A stretch of DNA of 32,754 bases from DATLYH01 sp035575035 (GTDB lineage Bacteria > Planctomycetota > Planctomycetia > Gemmatales > Gemmataceae): contig DATLYH010000183.1 in NCBI GenBank assembly GCA_035575035.1, positions 1 to 32,754 of the forward strand. The letters are read 5' to 3'. Both the position numbers and the translations under genes were made by a program. Each line of letters starts with the position of its first letter. The stretch's first letter is position 1. The notes under the pieces were generated by a model. The model was not told the origin of the DNA. It saw only the letters and a list, made by a program, of their open reading frames with translations, and did no database searches. Of this stretch, positions 1 to 8,100 are shown piece by piece.

Positions 1-1811
1 AGGCGCAGGTCGGCCGTGTCGCCCAGCTGCTGCCGCGCCTGCTCCAGGACGGCCAGGGCCTGGTCAAGCTCCCCCTGCCGCTGGAGGAGGTCGGCCAGTG
101 CGGCCCAAACCTCAACGTCTCCGGGCCGTCTGTCCCGGGCCGCCTCCAGGACCTGCCGGGCGGCCTCGGGCTGACCTTGCGCTGCCAGGGCCTCCGACCG
201 CAGCAGGGCCACCTCGGTCGAGTCGGAGACGGCCTGGGCCGCGGCATCCAGGGTTCGGTTGACCGGCTCCCAGCGGCGCTTGGCCGGCGGCAGGCTCAGG
301 GTCTGCACCAGCTGCACCCCCGCCAGGGCGACCAGCGCGCCAGGCACCTGGGCGCTGAGCCGGCGGTATTCCTCCGCCGCCTCGTCGAGCCGGCCGACGG
401 TCAGCAGTGCCGCGGCCAGCGCCTGCCGCGGGGCGACCGCCTGGGGGTTGGCAGCGACCGCCCGACGGCAGGCGGCCAGCTGCTGGTCGGGATTGCCCAG
501 CTGCCCGTAGCAATAGGCCAGCGAAAGGTTGACCGGGACGACCAGGCTGGACCGCGCATTCAGCCGCAGGCGGATCCGCTCCAGCAGGGCGGCTGCCGCG
601 GCCCACTCCTTCTGGTGAACCAGGACACGTGCTTCCAGGTAATCCCGCCGGGCCTCCGATATCTTCAGTTTGCGTAGCTGGTCGAGCTGCTCCCGCGCCC
701 GGGCCAGCTCACCCTGCTCGATCAGCGCCTCGGCCAGGGTCGGAAGCAATTCCTCAACCTGCCCGGGAACGGCCTTCAGTCCCCGCTCGGCGATCGCGGC
801 GGCTTCGCGATACTGGCCAGCGCGGATCTCCAGGGCGGCGAGGGCCTGGTACATGCGGTAGTCCTGAGGGTACAGTCCAATGCCGCGCTCCAGACCGGCC
901 CGGACCAGGGCGACCTCTCCCCGCGCCTCGGCCGACTCGGCAGCAGCCAGGATGACGTCGGCTGCGTCGGGGGCCAGTTCCTGCGCCCGGGCCAGGTCGG
1001 CCTCGGCCTCGGCACGCCCCAGCTCTTTCTGATAATGCCAGCGGGCCAGGTGTGCCTGAAACGAGCGCTCGTTCGCCTGGACCAGCTTCGCCATGATCTC
1101 GTCGGCCTTGTCCGGCTGCTGGAGGCGGTTGCGATACAGGGCGGCCAGCTGCACGTAGCCGGCGACCTGATCGGGGGCGTGCCGGATGGCTTGCTGGAGC
1201 CATCCCTCGGCCCGGTCGAGCCGGCCGGCGGCCGTCTCGCACGCCGCTGCCACCCGCTCCAACTCGGCATCGCTGGGCGACGCCTTCAATAGCTCGTCCA
1301 GGTGCTGCAAGGCGGCGGGGTAGTCCTCAAGGTCCATCGCGACATCGACCAGGTCGCGGCGCACATCGCGCCGGTCCGGCTTCCGTCGGACCACCTGTTC
1401 GAGGACCAGAAAAGCGCGCTGCTTCTCGTCCGCGGAGCCGCCCCGCTTGTAGAGCGCTCGGCCGTACCGGGCCAGGGCGTCGTTGTCCTCCTGCACCAGG
1501 CCAAGGTAATGTTCCAGGTACTGGATCGCCCGGTCGAGGTCGCCGTCCTCCTCCGCCTGGTTGGCATGTGTCAGCAGGGCGCTGGCGTTGCGCCGGACCT
1601 GGTAGGCGTGCAGGAGATGGACGCCGGCCCCCAGAAGCAAGGCCGCGATCAGCAGGCAGGCCAGGAATCTCCCATTGAGCGTGCGCCGTCCGGGCGGGGA
1701 TACGGCTTCCGGCGGCCCGACGGGCGAAGGCTCTCCATTCCCGGCGACTGGGATGGGCGGGAGGTTGGTGGGGATCGCCGGGGCAGGAGTGTCGTTCTTG
1801 CGCCGGGTCAT
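1..1811 (-). CDS. TPR-repeat membrane-anchored protein (3' end beyond the window)
   Basis: The reading frame runs unbroken from ATG at 1811 to the left edge, giving about 603 residues without a stop. The first 55 residues are Pro-rich and hydrophilic. A single hydrophobic segment follows at about residues 57-78 (FLACLLIAALLLGAGVHLL), so the protein is probably an N-in signal-anchored membrane protein. The rest is helical, Ala/Leu/Arg-rich and made of successive TPR-like pairs, with patterns such as GDLDRAIQYLEHYL, GRLDRAEGWLQQAI and GELARAREQLDQL. TPR arrays are protein-interaction scaffolds. No catalytic domain is visible in the part present. An AAGG Shine-Dalgarno sequence lies 6 nt before the ATG. 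The partner and role are unknown. The fold call is firm; the function is not. Confidence 0.85.
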   Translation of the reverse strand, partial: MTRRKNDTPAPAIPTNLPPIPVAGNGEPSPVGPPEAVSPPGRRTLNGRFLACLLIAALLLGAGVHLLHAYQVRRNASALLTHANQAEEDGDLDRAIQYLEHYLGLVQEDNDALARYGRALYKRGGSADEKQRAFLVLEQVVRRKPDRRDVRRDLVDVAMDLEDYPAALQHLDELLKASPSDAELERVAAACETAAGRLDRAEGWLQQAIRHAPDQVAGYVQLAALYRNRLQQPDKADEIMAKLVQANERSFQAHLARWHYQKELGRAEAEADLARAQELAPDAADVILAAAESAEARGEVALVRAGLERGIGLYPQDYRMYQALAALEIRAGQYREAAAIAERGLKAVPGQVEELLPTLAEALIEQGELARAREQLDQLRKLKISEARRDYLEARVLVHQKEWAAAAALLERIRLRLNARSSLVVPVNLSLAYCYGQLGNPDQQLAACRRAVAANPQAVAPRQALAAALLTVGRLDEAAEEYRRLSAQVPGALVALAGVQLVQTLSLPPAKRRWEPVNRTLDAAAQAVSDSTEVALLRSEALAAQGQPEAARQVLEAARDRRPGDVEVWAALADLLQRQGELDQALAVLEQARQQLGDTADLR

Positions 1812-2006
1812 GTTTCGCCTTCTTCTCCCGAGAACAGCACGGGGGCGCAGGTCCCTGCCTTCTCTTCCTTCTCCGGGGGCGGCACCTGGGCCGGACACCT
1901 GGAGATGATCTAAACAATTCTACGCTACGCTTTTTCCGGAGGCGCCGGTCCCTGAGCTAATACCAATCCGTGAAGGCGATTCCCGGATCATCGCGGCAGC
2001 TTCGGC

Positions 2007-2158
2007 GCCCGGAGCGCCAGCGACGGGGCGCGTTGCTCCGAGCCCGGAGCGCTAGCGACGGGTAACGGCGTTCCTCGTCGCTGACGCTCCGGGCTCAGAG
2101 ACCACCCGTCGCTGACGCTCCGGGCTCGGAGACCACCCGTCGCTGACGCTCCGGGCTC
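2007..2158. repeat. Cluster of five ~22-bp GC-rich repeats (family A), two orientations
   Basis: Copies in one orientation (core GCCCGGAGCGCCAGCGACGG) lie at 2007-2028 and 2041-2062. Copies in the opposite orientation (core CCGTCGCTGACGCTCCGGGC) lie at 2076-2096, 2105-2127 and 2136-2158. The last two sit in a direct repeat with a 31-bp period that also includes the flanking AGACCAC. Opposed copies can pair into long hairpins. The same core recurs at 5027-5049, so this is a dispersed REP-like element. It carries no ORF. Confidence 0.85.
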
Positions 2159-2208
2159 TGATCAATGCTCCTTGGATCAACGTCACGACGCCGGCGAACG
2201 CCAAGACA

Positions 2209-2237
2209 TTGCAGGAGGAGCAAGACAAACGTAGACT
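2209..2237 (+). promoter_or_regulatory. Sigma-70-like promoter for the STN-domain gene
   Basis: TTGCAG at 2209-2214 and TAGACT at 2232-2237 are separated by exactly 17 bp, about 100 bp before the ATG at 2339. The -35 matches four and the -10 four of the consensus bases. Predicted by eye only. Confidence 0.45.
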
Positions 2238-2338
2238 AGAAGGTCCGTCGAATTCGGCTTCCGGTGAGCGGATGAACGGCCCGGCCGCGGAGCCGGTGGC
2301 GCCGCCCCGTCCCCTCGTCCCGTAAAGGAGTCACACCC

Positions 2339-3274
2339 ATGCACCTCTTTACCGCCCGCCTGAGCTGGCCGGCCGCCTTGTTTCTCCTGGCCGGGGCGCT
2401 GGCCTCCGCGCCGGCCGCGCCGGTGGGATCCGACGCGGACACCAAGAAGGGCGAAAGCCCCGTCGAGAAGATCAAGAAAGTGCTGGATCAGACCACCGAC
2501 CTGGACATTACCGACCAGCCGCTGGGCCTGGCCATCGCCCAGCTCCGCGAGCAGACGAGGCTCAACTTTGTCATCGACCGCCTGACCATCGCCAACCTGG
2601 GGATCGACCTGGACCAGTCCCCGGTCAACGTGAAACTGCACAATGTCAAGCTGCGCTCGGCCCTGCGGACGATACTCGGCCAGTACGGCCTCAGCTACGC
2701 CGTGATTGGCGACACGGTCGTAATCACCAGCGAGGAGATGGCGATGTATCGGCAGATGCGGCAGCGGGTCAGCGTGGACGTGGACCGTGTCCAGCTCGCC
2801 GCCGCCCTGAAGCAGCTGGCCCGCGAGACCGGCACCAACCTGGTGTTGGACACGCGGGTACACCAGGAGTCGCAGACGCCGGTGACGTTGCAACTGGAAG
2901 ATGTGCCGCTGGACATGGTAGTGCGGCTGATGGCGGAGATGGCGGGCCTGCGGCCGGTGCGGCTGGGCAACGTCCTGTTCGTGACCAGCAAGGCCACCGC
3001 CGCCGAGCTGCGCTCCGACCCGGACCTGATGCCGGCCCAACCGGGCCTGATCCCCGGCGAGGAGGGCATTCCCAGGGTGGTTCCTTTCCCGGGCGGCCTG
3101 GGAGGGGCAATCGGCGGCATACGGGGGCAGGGCGGCGTCGCGCCGGCTGTTCCGGTGCCCCCGGCACCTCCGCCGCCGCTCCCTCAGCCCGAAGAGAAGC
3201 CGCCGAAGCCGGAGGACAAACCACCCGAGGGCGGCACCCTTCCGCCCAAGCCGCCGGAGAAGGGACCAAGGTAA
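2339..3274 (+). CDS. Secreted protein with two STN/secretin-N-like domains and Pro-rich tail
   Basis: This 311-residue protein starts with a Sec signal peptide (residues 1 to about 26, hydrophobic core WPAALFLLAGALASAPAA). Two similar alpha/beta modules follow, at about residues 43-133 and 140-222. Each has the pattern of a short strand, a helix such as LGLAIAQLREQT or LAAALKQLARETG, a strand containing NFVID or NLVLD, and a closing strand ending in VVIT or LFVTS. This is the pattern of STN / secretin short N-terminal domains, which bind partners or substrate in the periplasm. The last 80 residues are Gly then Pro/Glu/Lys-rich and look disordered. There is no secretin pore or TonB domain, so it is an STN-only protein. 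The start is supported by AAAGGAG 8 nt upstream. The actual ligand is unknown. Confidence 0.75.
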   Translation: MHLFTARLSWPAALFLLAGALASAPAAPVGSDADTKKGESPVEKIKKVLDQTTDLDITDQPLGLAIAQLREQTRLNFVIDRLTIANLGIDLDQSPVNVKLHNVKLRSALRTILGQYGLSYAVIGDTVVITSEEMAMYRQMRQRVSVDVDRVQLAAALKQLARETGTNLVLDTRVHQESQTPVTLQLEDVPLDMVVRLMAEMAGLRPVRLGNVLFVTSKATAAELRSDPDLMPAQPGLIPGEEGIPRVVPFPGGLGGAIGGIRGQGGVAPAVPVPPAPPPPLPQPEEKPPKPEDKPPEGGTLPPKPPEKGPR

Positions 3275-3355
3275 GACGGGACCGTCCGGGATGGTCTTCG
3301 TTGCTACTGAGACGGTTTGGCGCCAAGCTGCAAGCGGCGACGGTCTGCCAGCTAC

Positions 3356-4132
3356 CTACCGACGGTTCAATACCGCCACCATCAAGGTCAGGTCATCGTC
3401 GGTTCGCTGGGTGATCCGGGAGGACTGGAGGAAACTGCGCAGCTGCTCCCCGGCACGGGTAAGATCGGGAACCTCGGTCACGAAGCGGAACAACGGCTGG
3501 AAGAAAGGGACATGTGGCGTCCCCGGCGGCATCTTCAAGGCGAGCATTTGCAGGCCGTCGGAGAGCAGGGCCAGCCCCGTGACCGGCGCCCGGATCGCCT
3601 GGAATTGAGCGCGGTCAAGCAGGCCGTTGGATGTGAGAAATGACGTTTCGTTGATGTACTCACCGACCGGCGGCCGGGTCAGCGCCCGTAACTCCTCCTC
3701 CGCCAGCCGGGCCACTGCGGCGCCGTCGCCGATCTGCGCAGCCGCCGCCTGATCGGGCAGGACCGCGGCCACGATGAGGGTGGTGGCGAGGTCCTCGACG
3801 GGCAACTCCAGCTGCTCGGCCTGGGCGAGCACTTCGGCGCGGGCCGCTTGCAGTACCTCCTGGAGCAGCGCTTTCCAGGCAGGTTCGGTGCGCGGCACAT
3901 CTAACTCGAGCCGGTCGGCGGCAGCTGTGACGGCAGCCCGGGCAGCGATGGCCGAGCCAACCTCAGCCACGGCGGCGGAGCCGGCCCCGTCGGCCACAGC
4001 CGCGACCAGTGCCCCGCCTGCGGTCTCGGTCCAGACAAGGGCATCCTGACAGGGTTTGCCGGCGCGGACATGGCTGACTCCCTGGACCGCGGCGCCGACC
4101 ACCCGCCAGGCTCCGCCAGCCGGCCGTGTCAT
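3356..4132 (-). CDS. PP2C-family Ser/Thr protein phosphatase
   Basis: This 258-residue protein has the PP2C (PPM) architecture. GVSHVRAGKPCQDA (residues 18-31) matches the first strand and loop of bacterial PP2C_2 proteins. AVADGAGS (residues 45-52) carries the metal-binding Asp-Gly at 48-49. TDDDLTLMV near the C-terminus supplies the last metal-binding Asp. It would remove phosphate from Ser/Thr residues in a Mn/Mg-dependent reaction in the cytoplasm. Its ATG lies one base after the TGA of the upstream vWA gene, so the two are almost certainly co-transcribed and translationally coupled. In Ter-type modules such a phosphatase pairs with a vWA protein and a kinase. No kinase gene adjoins here. 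Confidence 0.85.
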   Translation of the reverse strand: MTRPAGGAWRVVGAAVQGVSHVRAGKPCQDALVWTETAGGALVAAVADGAGSAAVAEVGSAIAARAAVTAAADRLELDVPRTEPAWKALLQEVLQAARAEVLAQAEQLELPVEDLATTLIVAAVLPDQAAAAQIGDGAAVARLAEEELRALTRPPVGEYINETSFLTSNGLLDRAQFQAIRAPVTGLALLSDGLQMLALKMPPGTPHVPFFQPLFRFVTEVPDLTRAGEQLRSFLQSSRITQRTDDDLTLMVAVLNRR

Positions 4133-4133
4133 G

Positions 4134-4847
4134 TCACTTCGTCCCCCAGTTCACCGGCGGCAACGCCACCTGGTCGCCCGGGTTGGAGTGGGCCACCTGC
4201 TGCGTGCTCCGCGACAGCCAGACGAACATGTCCACGAAGCGCAGCCCCTTCAGCTTGAGCAGGCGGCGCGTGGTGAATTGTGCCAGTTTCTTCATGTTGG
4301 CGCCCTGGACGCCGACAGCGAAGAAGACGACGCGCTTGGCGGCCTCTTCAGTCCGGACGCGCTCCGCGGCCCGCTGCACCACCTCGGGCGGCTCGCCCTG
4401 CGGCTCGCCGTCGGTGATCAGGAACAGCCACGGCCGATAGTAGGCGACGCCGTGGGCCTTGTACTGGGCCTTCCGCATCTCCAACAGGTCAAGGGCCAGG
4501 TTGATCCCTTCCCCCATCAGCGTCAGGCCGTCGGCTTGCAGCAAGGGGGGCGGGAAGGCATCGACGGTGACGAAATCCTGGATGACCTGGGCCGCCTTGC
4601 CCCCGAAGGTGACAATCGCCGTCTCCACGCGCTGGCTCGCGAGCGGGTCCTTGAGCAGTTCGTCACGATAGGCGATTAGCCCGTCGTTGAGGGCCTGAAT
4701 GCGTTCGCCCCGCATCGACTTGGAATTGTCCAACAGCAGCACGCACGGGCAGCGCGGCTCGGGGTTGTCGGCAAACTCGACTCCCCCAGCCAGCAGCTGC
4801 TCGCCGAAGTCAAACGGGTTGGAGGCCGACCAACTCGGGTTCGCCAT
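4134..4847 (-). CDS. TerY-like von Willebrand factor A domain protein
   Basis: The protein is 237 residues long from ATG 4847 and is nearly all one vWA domain. The MIDAS metal site is intact: DNSKS (Asp40, Ser42, Ser44), a Thr in GLTLMGEG (near 109) and TDGEP (Asp146). The opening pattern CPCVLLLDNSKSMRGERI and the LITDGEP strand resemble TerY, a cytoplasmic vWA protein of the tellurium-resistance/stress (Ter) group that works with a PP2C phosphatase and a kinase. The frame stays open upstream to 5027, with an alternative ATG at 4943, but that stretch overlaps a dispersed repeat at 4990-5049, so I prefer the internal start. It has no clear Shine-Dalgarno sequence. The TGA is followed one base later by the PP2C start. 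Confidence 0.8.
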   Translation of the reverse strand: MANPSWSASNPFDFGEQLLAGGVEFADNPEPRCPCVLLLDNSKSMRGERIQALNDGLIAYRDELLKDPLASQRVETAIVTFGGKAAQVIQDFVTVDAFPPPLLQADGLTLMGEGINLALDLLEMRKAQYKAHGVAYYRPWLFLITDGEPQGEPPEVVQRAAERVRTEEAAKRVVFFAVGVQGANMKKLAQFTTRRLLKLKGLRFVDMFVWLSRSTQQVAHSNPGDQVALPPVNWGTK

Positions 4848-5167
4848 GCACCACCATTTCGCGGCTATTGGGAAAACTGTCCCCGCCGTTCGGGGTCTTC
4901 CCGAAGGAGGCGCCCGGCCGACGGAGGCGAGGTCAAGATCCATTGTGCGTTCCGGCGGGATGCCTTGCAAGGGCCGTTGGACGTTCCTACGAGCCCGGAG
5001 CGGCTGTGGCGGGTGACGTTGGTACAAGCCCGGAGCGCCAGCGACGGGGAATGCCGCTCCCCATTACTGGAACCTCATGGGCGCCAGCGGGGGCCGGCTG
5101 TTATACTTGAATAATCGGGAAGGGAGATCGCCGCGGCACCACCGGCCGCGCAGCAAGGAGACGACCG
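4848..5167. other. Divergent intergenic region with family A repeats
   Basis: This stretch lies between the vWA gene (-) and the 1343-residue membrane protein (+). It holds one full and one degenerate family A repeat (4990-5049) and a TATACT hexamer at 5102-5107. That hexamer could be a -10 for the rightward gene but has no matching -35. A good AAGGAG precedes the ATG at 5168. Nothing else is recognisable. Confidence 0.5.
4990..5049. repeat. Family A repeat: one full and one degenerate copy
   Basis: The core AGCCCGGAGCGCCAGCGACG at 5027-5046 (continuing GGG to 5049) matches the copies at 2007-2062 in the same orientation. A decayed copy (GAGCCCGGAGCGGCTGTGGCG) starts at 4991. Finding the element in two separate intergenic regions shows it is dispersed and not a local duplication. 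Confidence 0.8.
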
Positions 5168-8100
5168 ATGGCCACCGTCCGGGACCGCGCTGCCACGCCC
5201 GCGCCGCCCACCAAGTACGATGCCCTGGTCGAGGCCCAGCTCGCCCGCGCCCGCCGGCGCATCCGCGCCCTCGACCTGATTGTCGCCATCCTCGGCTTCC
5301 TGGCCGCGACCCTCGCCTACGCCCTGGTCATGGTCCTCTGCGACCGTTCGCTGGGCCTCGCCCCGAGCACCCGCCAGCTGGCGTTCGTCGCCTACCTGGC
5401 CGGCGCCGCGCTTTACCTTGGTGTGCTGGTGGTTCGGCCGCTGCTGCACCGGATCAATCCCTATTACGCCGCCCGACAAATCGAGCAGACCATCCCGGGC
5501 GCCAAGAACAGTGTGGTCAACTGGCTCGACCTGCACCAGCAGCCGCTGCCGCCGGCCATCCAGGGGGCGATCAGCCACCGCGCCGCCCGCGACCTGGCCC
5601 AGGCCGACCTGGACCGCGCCGTCAGCGGCCGACGGGCCGGCTGGATGGGGGGCCTCACCGCCGCCCTGTTCATCACCGCCTTCGTCGTCATGGTCACGGT
5701 CGGTCCGGGGCCGTTTTTCTCTTTCCTGGAACGCACCTTCTTGCCGTTCTCCTCCTCGGGCGGCATCCGGACGCGCACCCAGATCACCCTGCTCTACCCC
5801 GAAGGCGGTAACACCACCGTGCCGGTCGGCCGGTCGGTTTTGTTCCGTGTCTATGTCGAGGGCCGGGTGCCCCATCCCAAGAGGTCCGATGCCCTTCGGC
5901 TACTGTACCGCTATCGCCTGTCCGATTCGTATGAGGCGATGCCGCTGGAGCAGGAAACCGACCGCGAGTGGGGCGTCAGTTTTCCCAGCAACCAGGTCCA
6001 CAGCGGCTTCTGGTACAAGATTGCCGGCGGCGATGCCGAGACCCCCGAGTACCGCGTCGAGGTCCGCTCCCCGCCCTTGGCCACGCCGTATGAAGCGACC
6101 TACCACTACCGCCCTTACCTGCACTGGCCTGACGAAACCCACGCCGACCCCAACCTGAAGGCGATGCGCGGCACCGAGGTCACGCTGCTGGCTCGCGCCA
6201 ACCGCACCGTCAAGGAAGGCCGGCTGGAGTTGGTCGGCGCCAAGAAGGCCGTCCCCGCCGAACTGGTCGAGAAGGACCCCCACGTCCTCCGCTTCCGCCT
6301 GGTCCTGGACCAGGACGACCAGTACCGCATCTTCTTCACCTCGACCGAAGGAGAAAGCACGGTCGAGCCGACGGCCTACACCATCACGGTCATCCCCGAT
6401 TATCCGCCGCAGGTGAAGATCACCGAGCCGGCCGAAGACGAGATCACGAAGCCGGCCAACGCCCTGCTCGAGGTGGAGGGCTCGGCCAGCGACGACATCG
6501 GCGTCAAGGGGCTGACCCTTCGTCTCCAGGTGGCGGATGGGCCGGTCCTTCGGCCGAAGGTCTACCGCGAGGGCAAATCGTTCCAGCTATCCGACGGCGG
6601 CTACCCCAAGATACTCGACTACAAGGACAGTGTGGACCTGGCCAAGGTGAAGGATGCCGAGGGCAAGGACTTTGCACTTCGGCCGGGGATGGTGCTCGAA
6701 TACTGGTTGGAGGCGGCCGACGACTGCGATTACCCGGCCCCCCACGTGGCCCAGAGCAAGCCGCGCAAGCGCGTGATTATTGGCGAGCCGGAGAAGGACC
6801 CGCAGAAGCAGGAGCAGGCGCGCCGCCAGGCAGCCGAAGAGCAGAAACAGCACGAGGCGAAGCAGGACGAGAAACTCCGCCAAGAGGACGAGCAGCGGCA
6901 GAAGGAGGCGAAGGCCGGCAACCAACCGAACCAGGCCCAGGACCCGCAGGCCCCCCCGCCGGACCGCAAGGATCCCGAACAGGAGAAACAGGACCGCGAC
7001 ATCGAGGAACAGGCCCGAAGGATCAAGGAGGAGCTGGAGCGGAAGGAGAAAGAGCGCCAGAAGGATCGCCGCGAGGGGGAGGCCAAGGGCGACGAGCGGC
7101 AGGAACCGAAGGGCGGCGCCAAGGATGAGGGCCAATCGCCGGAGCAAGAGGAGAAGAAGGGCGAATGCAAGAACCAGGGCGCGAGCGCCCCCAACGACCC
7201 GAAGCAGCGGCCGGCCGAATCGAAAAAGGGCGATGCTGGTCAGGAACAGGCCGGCTCCGAGAAGTCCGCCGGCAAGCCGGAGAACCAGTCGGGCCAGGGT
7301 GAGAAGAGTGCGGCCAAGGAGCAGCCGGGATCATCGGCCGAGGTGGGCCAGGGAAAGGGCGAGGCGAGCCAGAAGCCGGAGAGGGCCGAGGCCCGCGACG
7401 CCGGCCGGCAGGACCCCAAGGAGCCGCCTGCCCAGACCAAGCCGGAGGGCGCGGCGAAGCCCGGCCAGCAGTCCCAGAAGACCCAGGCCAAGGGACCCGG
7501 TAACGAGGGGGCCGGCGCCGACCGCCGGCCGCCGGGCGACGCCAAGGGGGAGCCGCAGCCGACGGCCAAGAGCGACGGCAAGGGCCCAGGCAGGGAGAGT
7601 GCTTCGGCGAAGGAACCGCAGGGCAAGCCAAAGGACCCCGGCAAATCTCCTCCCAATGAGAAAACCGCTCGCGGCCAGTCGAAGTCCGCCCCGCCCGAGA
7701 AGGGGGACGGCAGCGACGTAGCCCGCGCCGAAAATAAGGGGGCCGAGCAAAGGTCCGATGGCCAACCCCAGGCCGGCGCCCGGTCCCAGCAGGCCCGCGA
7801 TGCCAAGAAGGAAGATGTCGATCGGCTGGCGAAAGACCTCCAAAGCGGCGATGCCCAGAAGCAGCAAGACGCCGCTGACAAGCTCGACCAGATCAGCCGA
7901 AACGCAAAGGATCAACAGGCGCGCAACGCCGCCCGCCAGGCGCTGGAGAAGGCGGACAAACTGCCCGGCAAGGAGGCAAAACCCGAAGATGTTGCGCAGC
8001 AAGCGAAGGACCTGCAAAGCGGCGATCCGCAGAAGCGCGAGCAAGCCGCCGAGAAGCTCGATCAGATGGCCCGCAACGCCCGAGACAAGAAAGTCCGCGA

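Larger units (their letters stand above)
1812..2338. other. Divergent intergenic region with repeat cluster
   Basis: These 527 bases separate the TPR gene (-) from the STN-domain gene (+). They hold the repeat cluster at 2007-2158 and a promoter candidate at 2209-2237, both listed separately. I see no convincing ORF, tRNA or structured RNA in the remainder. A TAGAAT-like hexamer (minus strand, near 1919-1924) could serve the TPR gene but has no matching -35. Confidence 0.6.

Noticed and set aside
2007..2158. CRISPR array
   Set aside because: Copies are in both orientations with irregular spacing and no true spacers, and no cas genes are present.
4848..5027. N-terminal extension of the vWA protein to 5027
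   Set aside because: The extension covers a dispersed noncoding repeat (4990-5049) and has no similarity to TerY-type starts.
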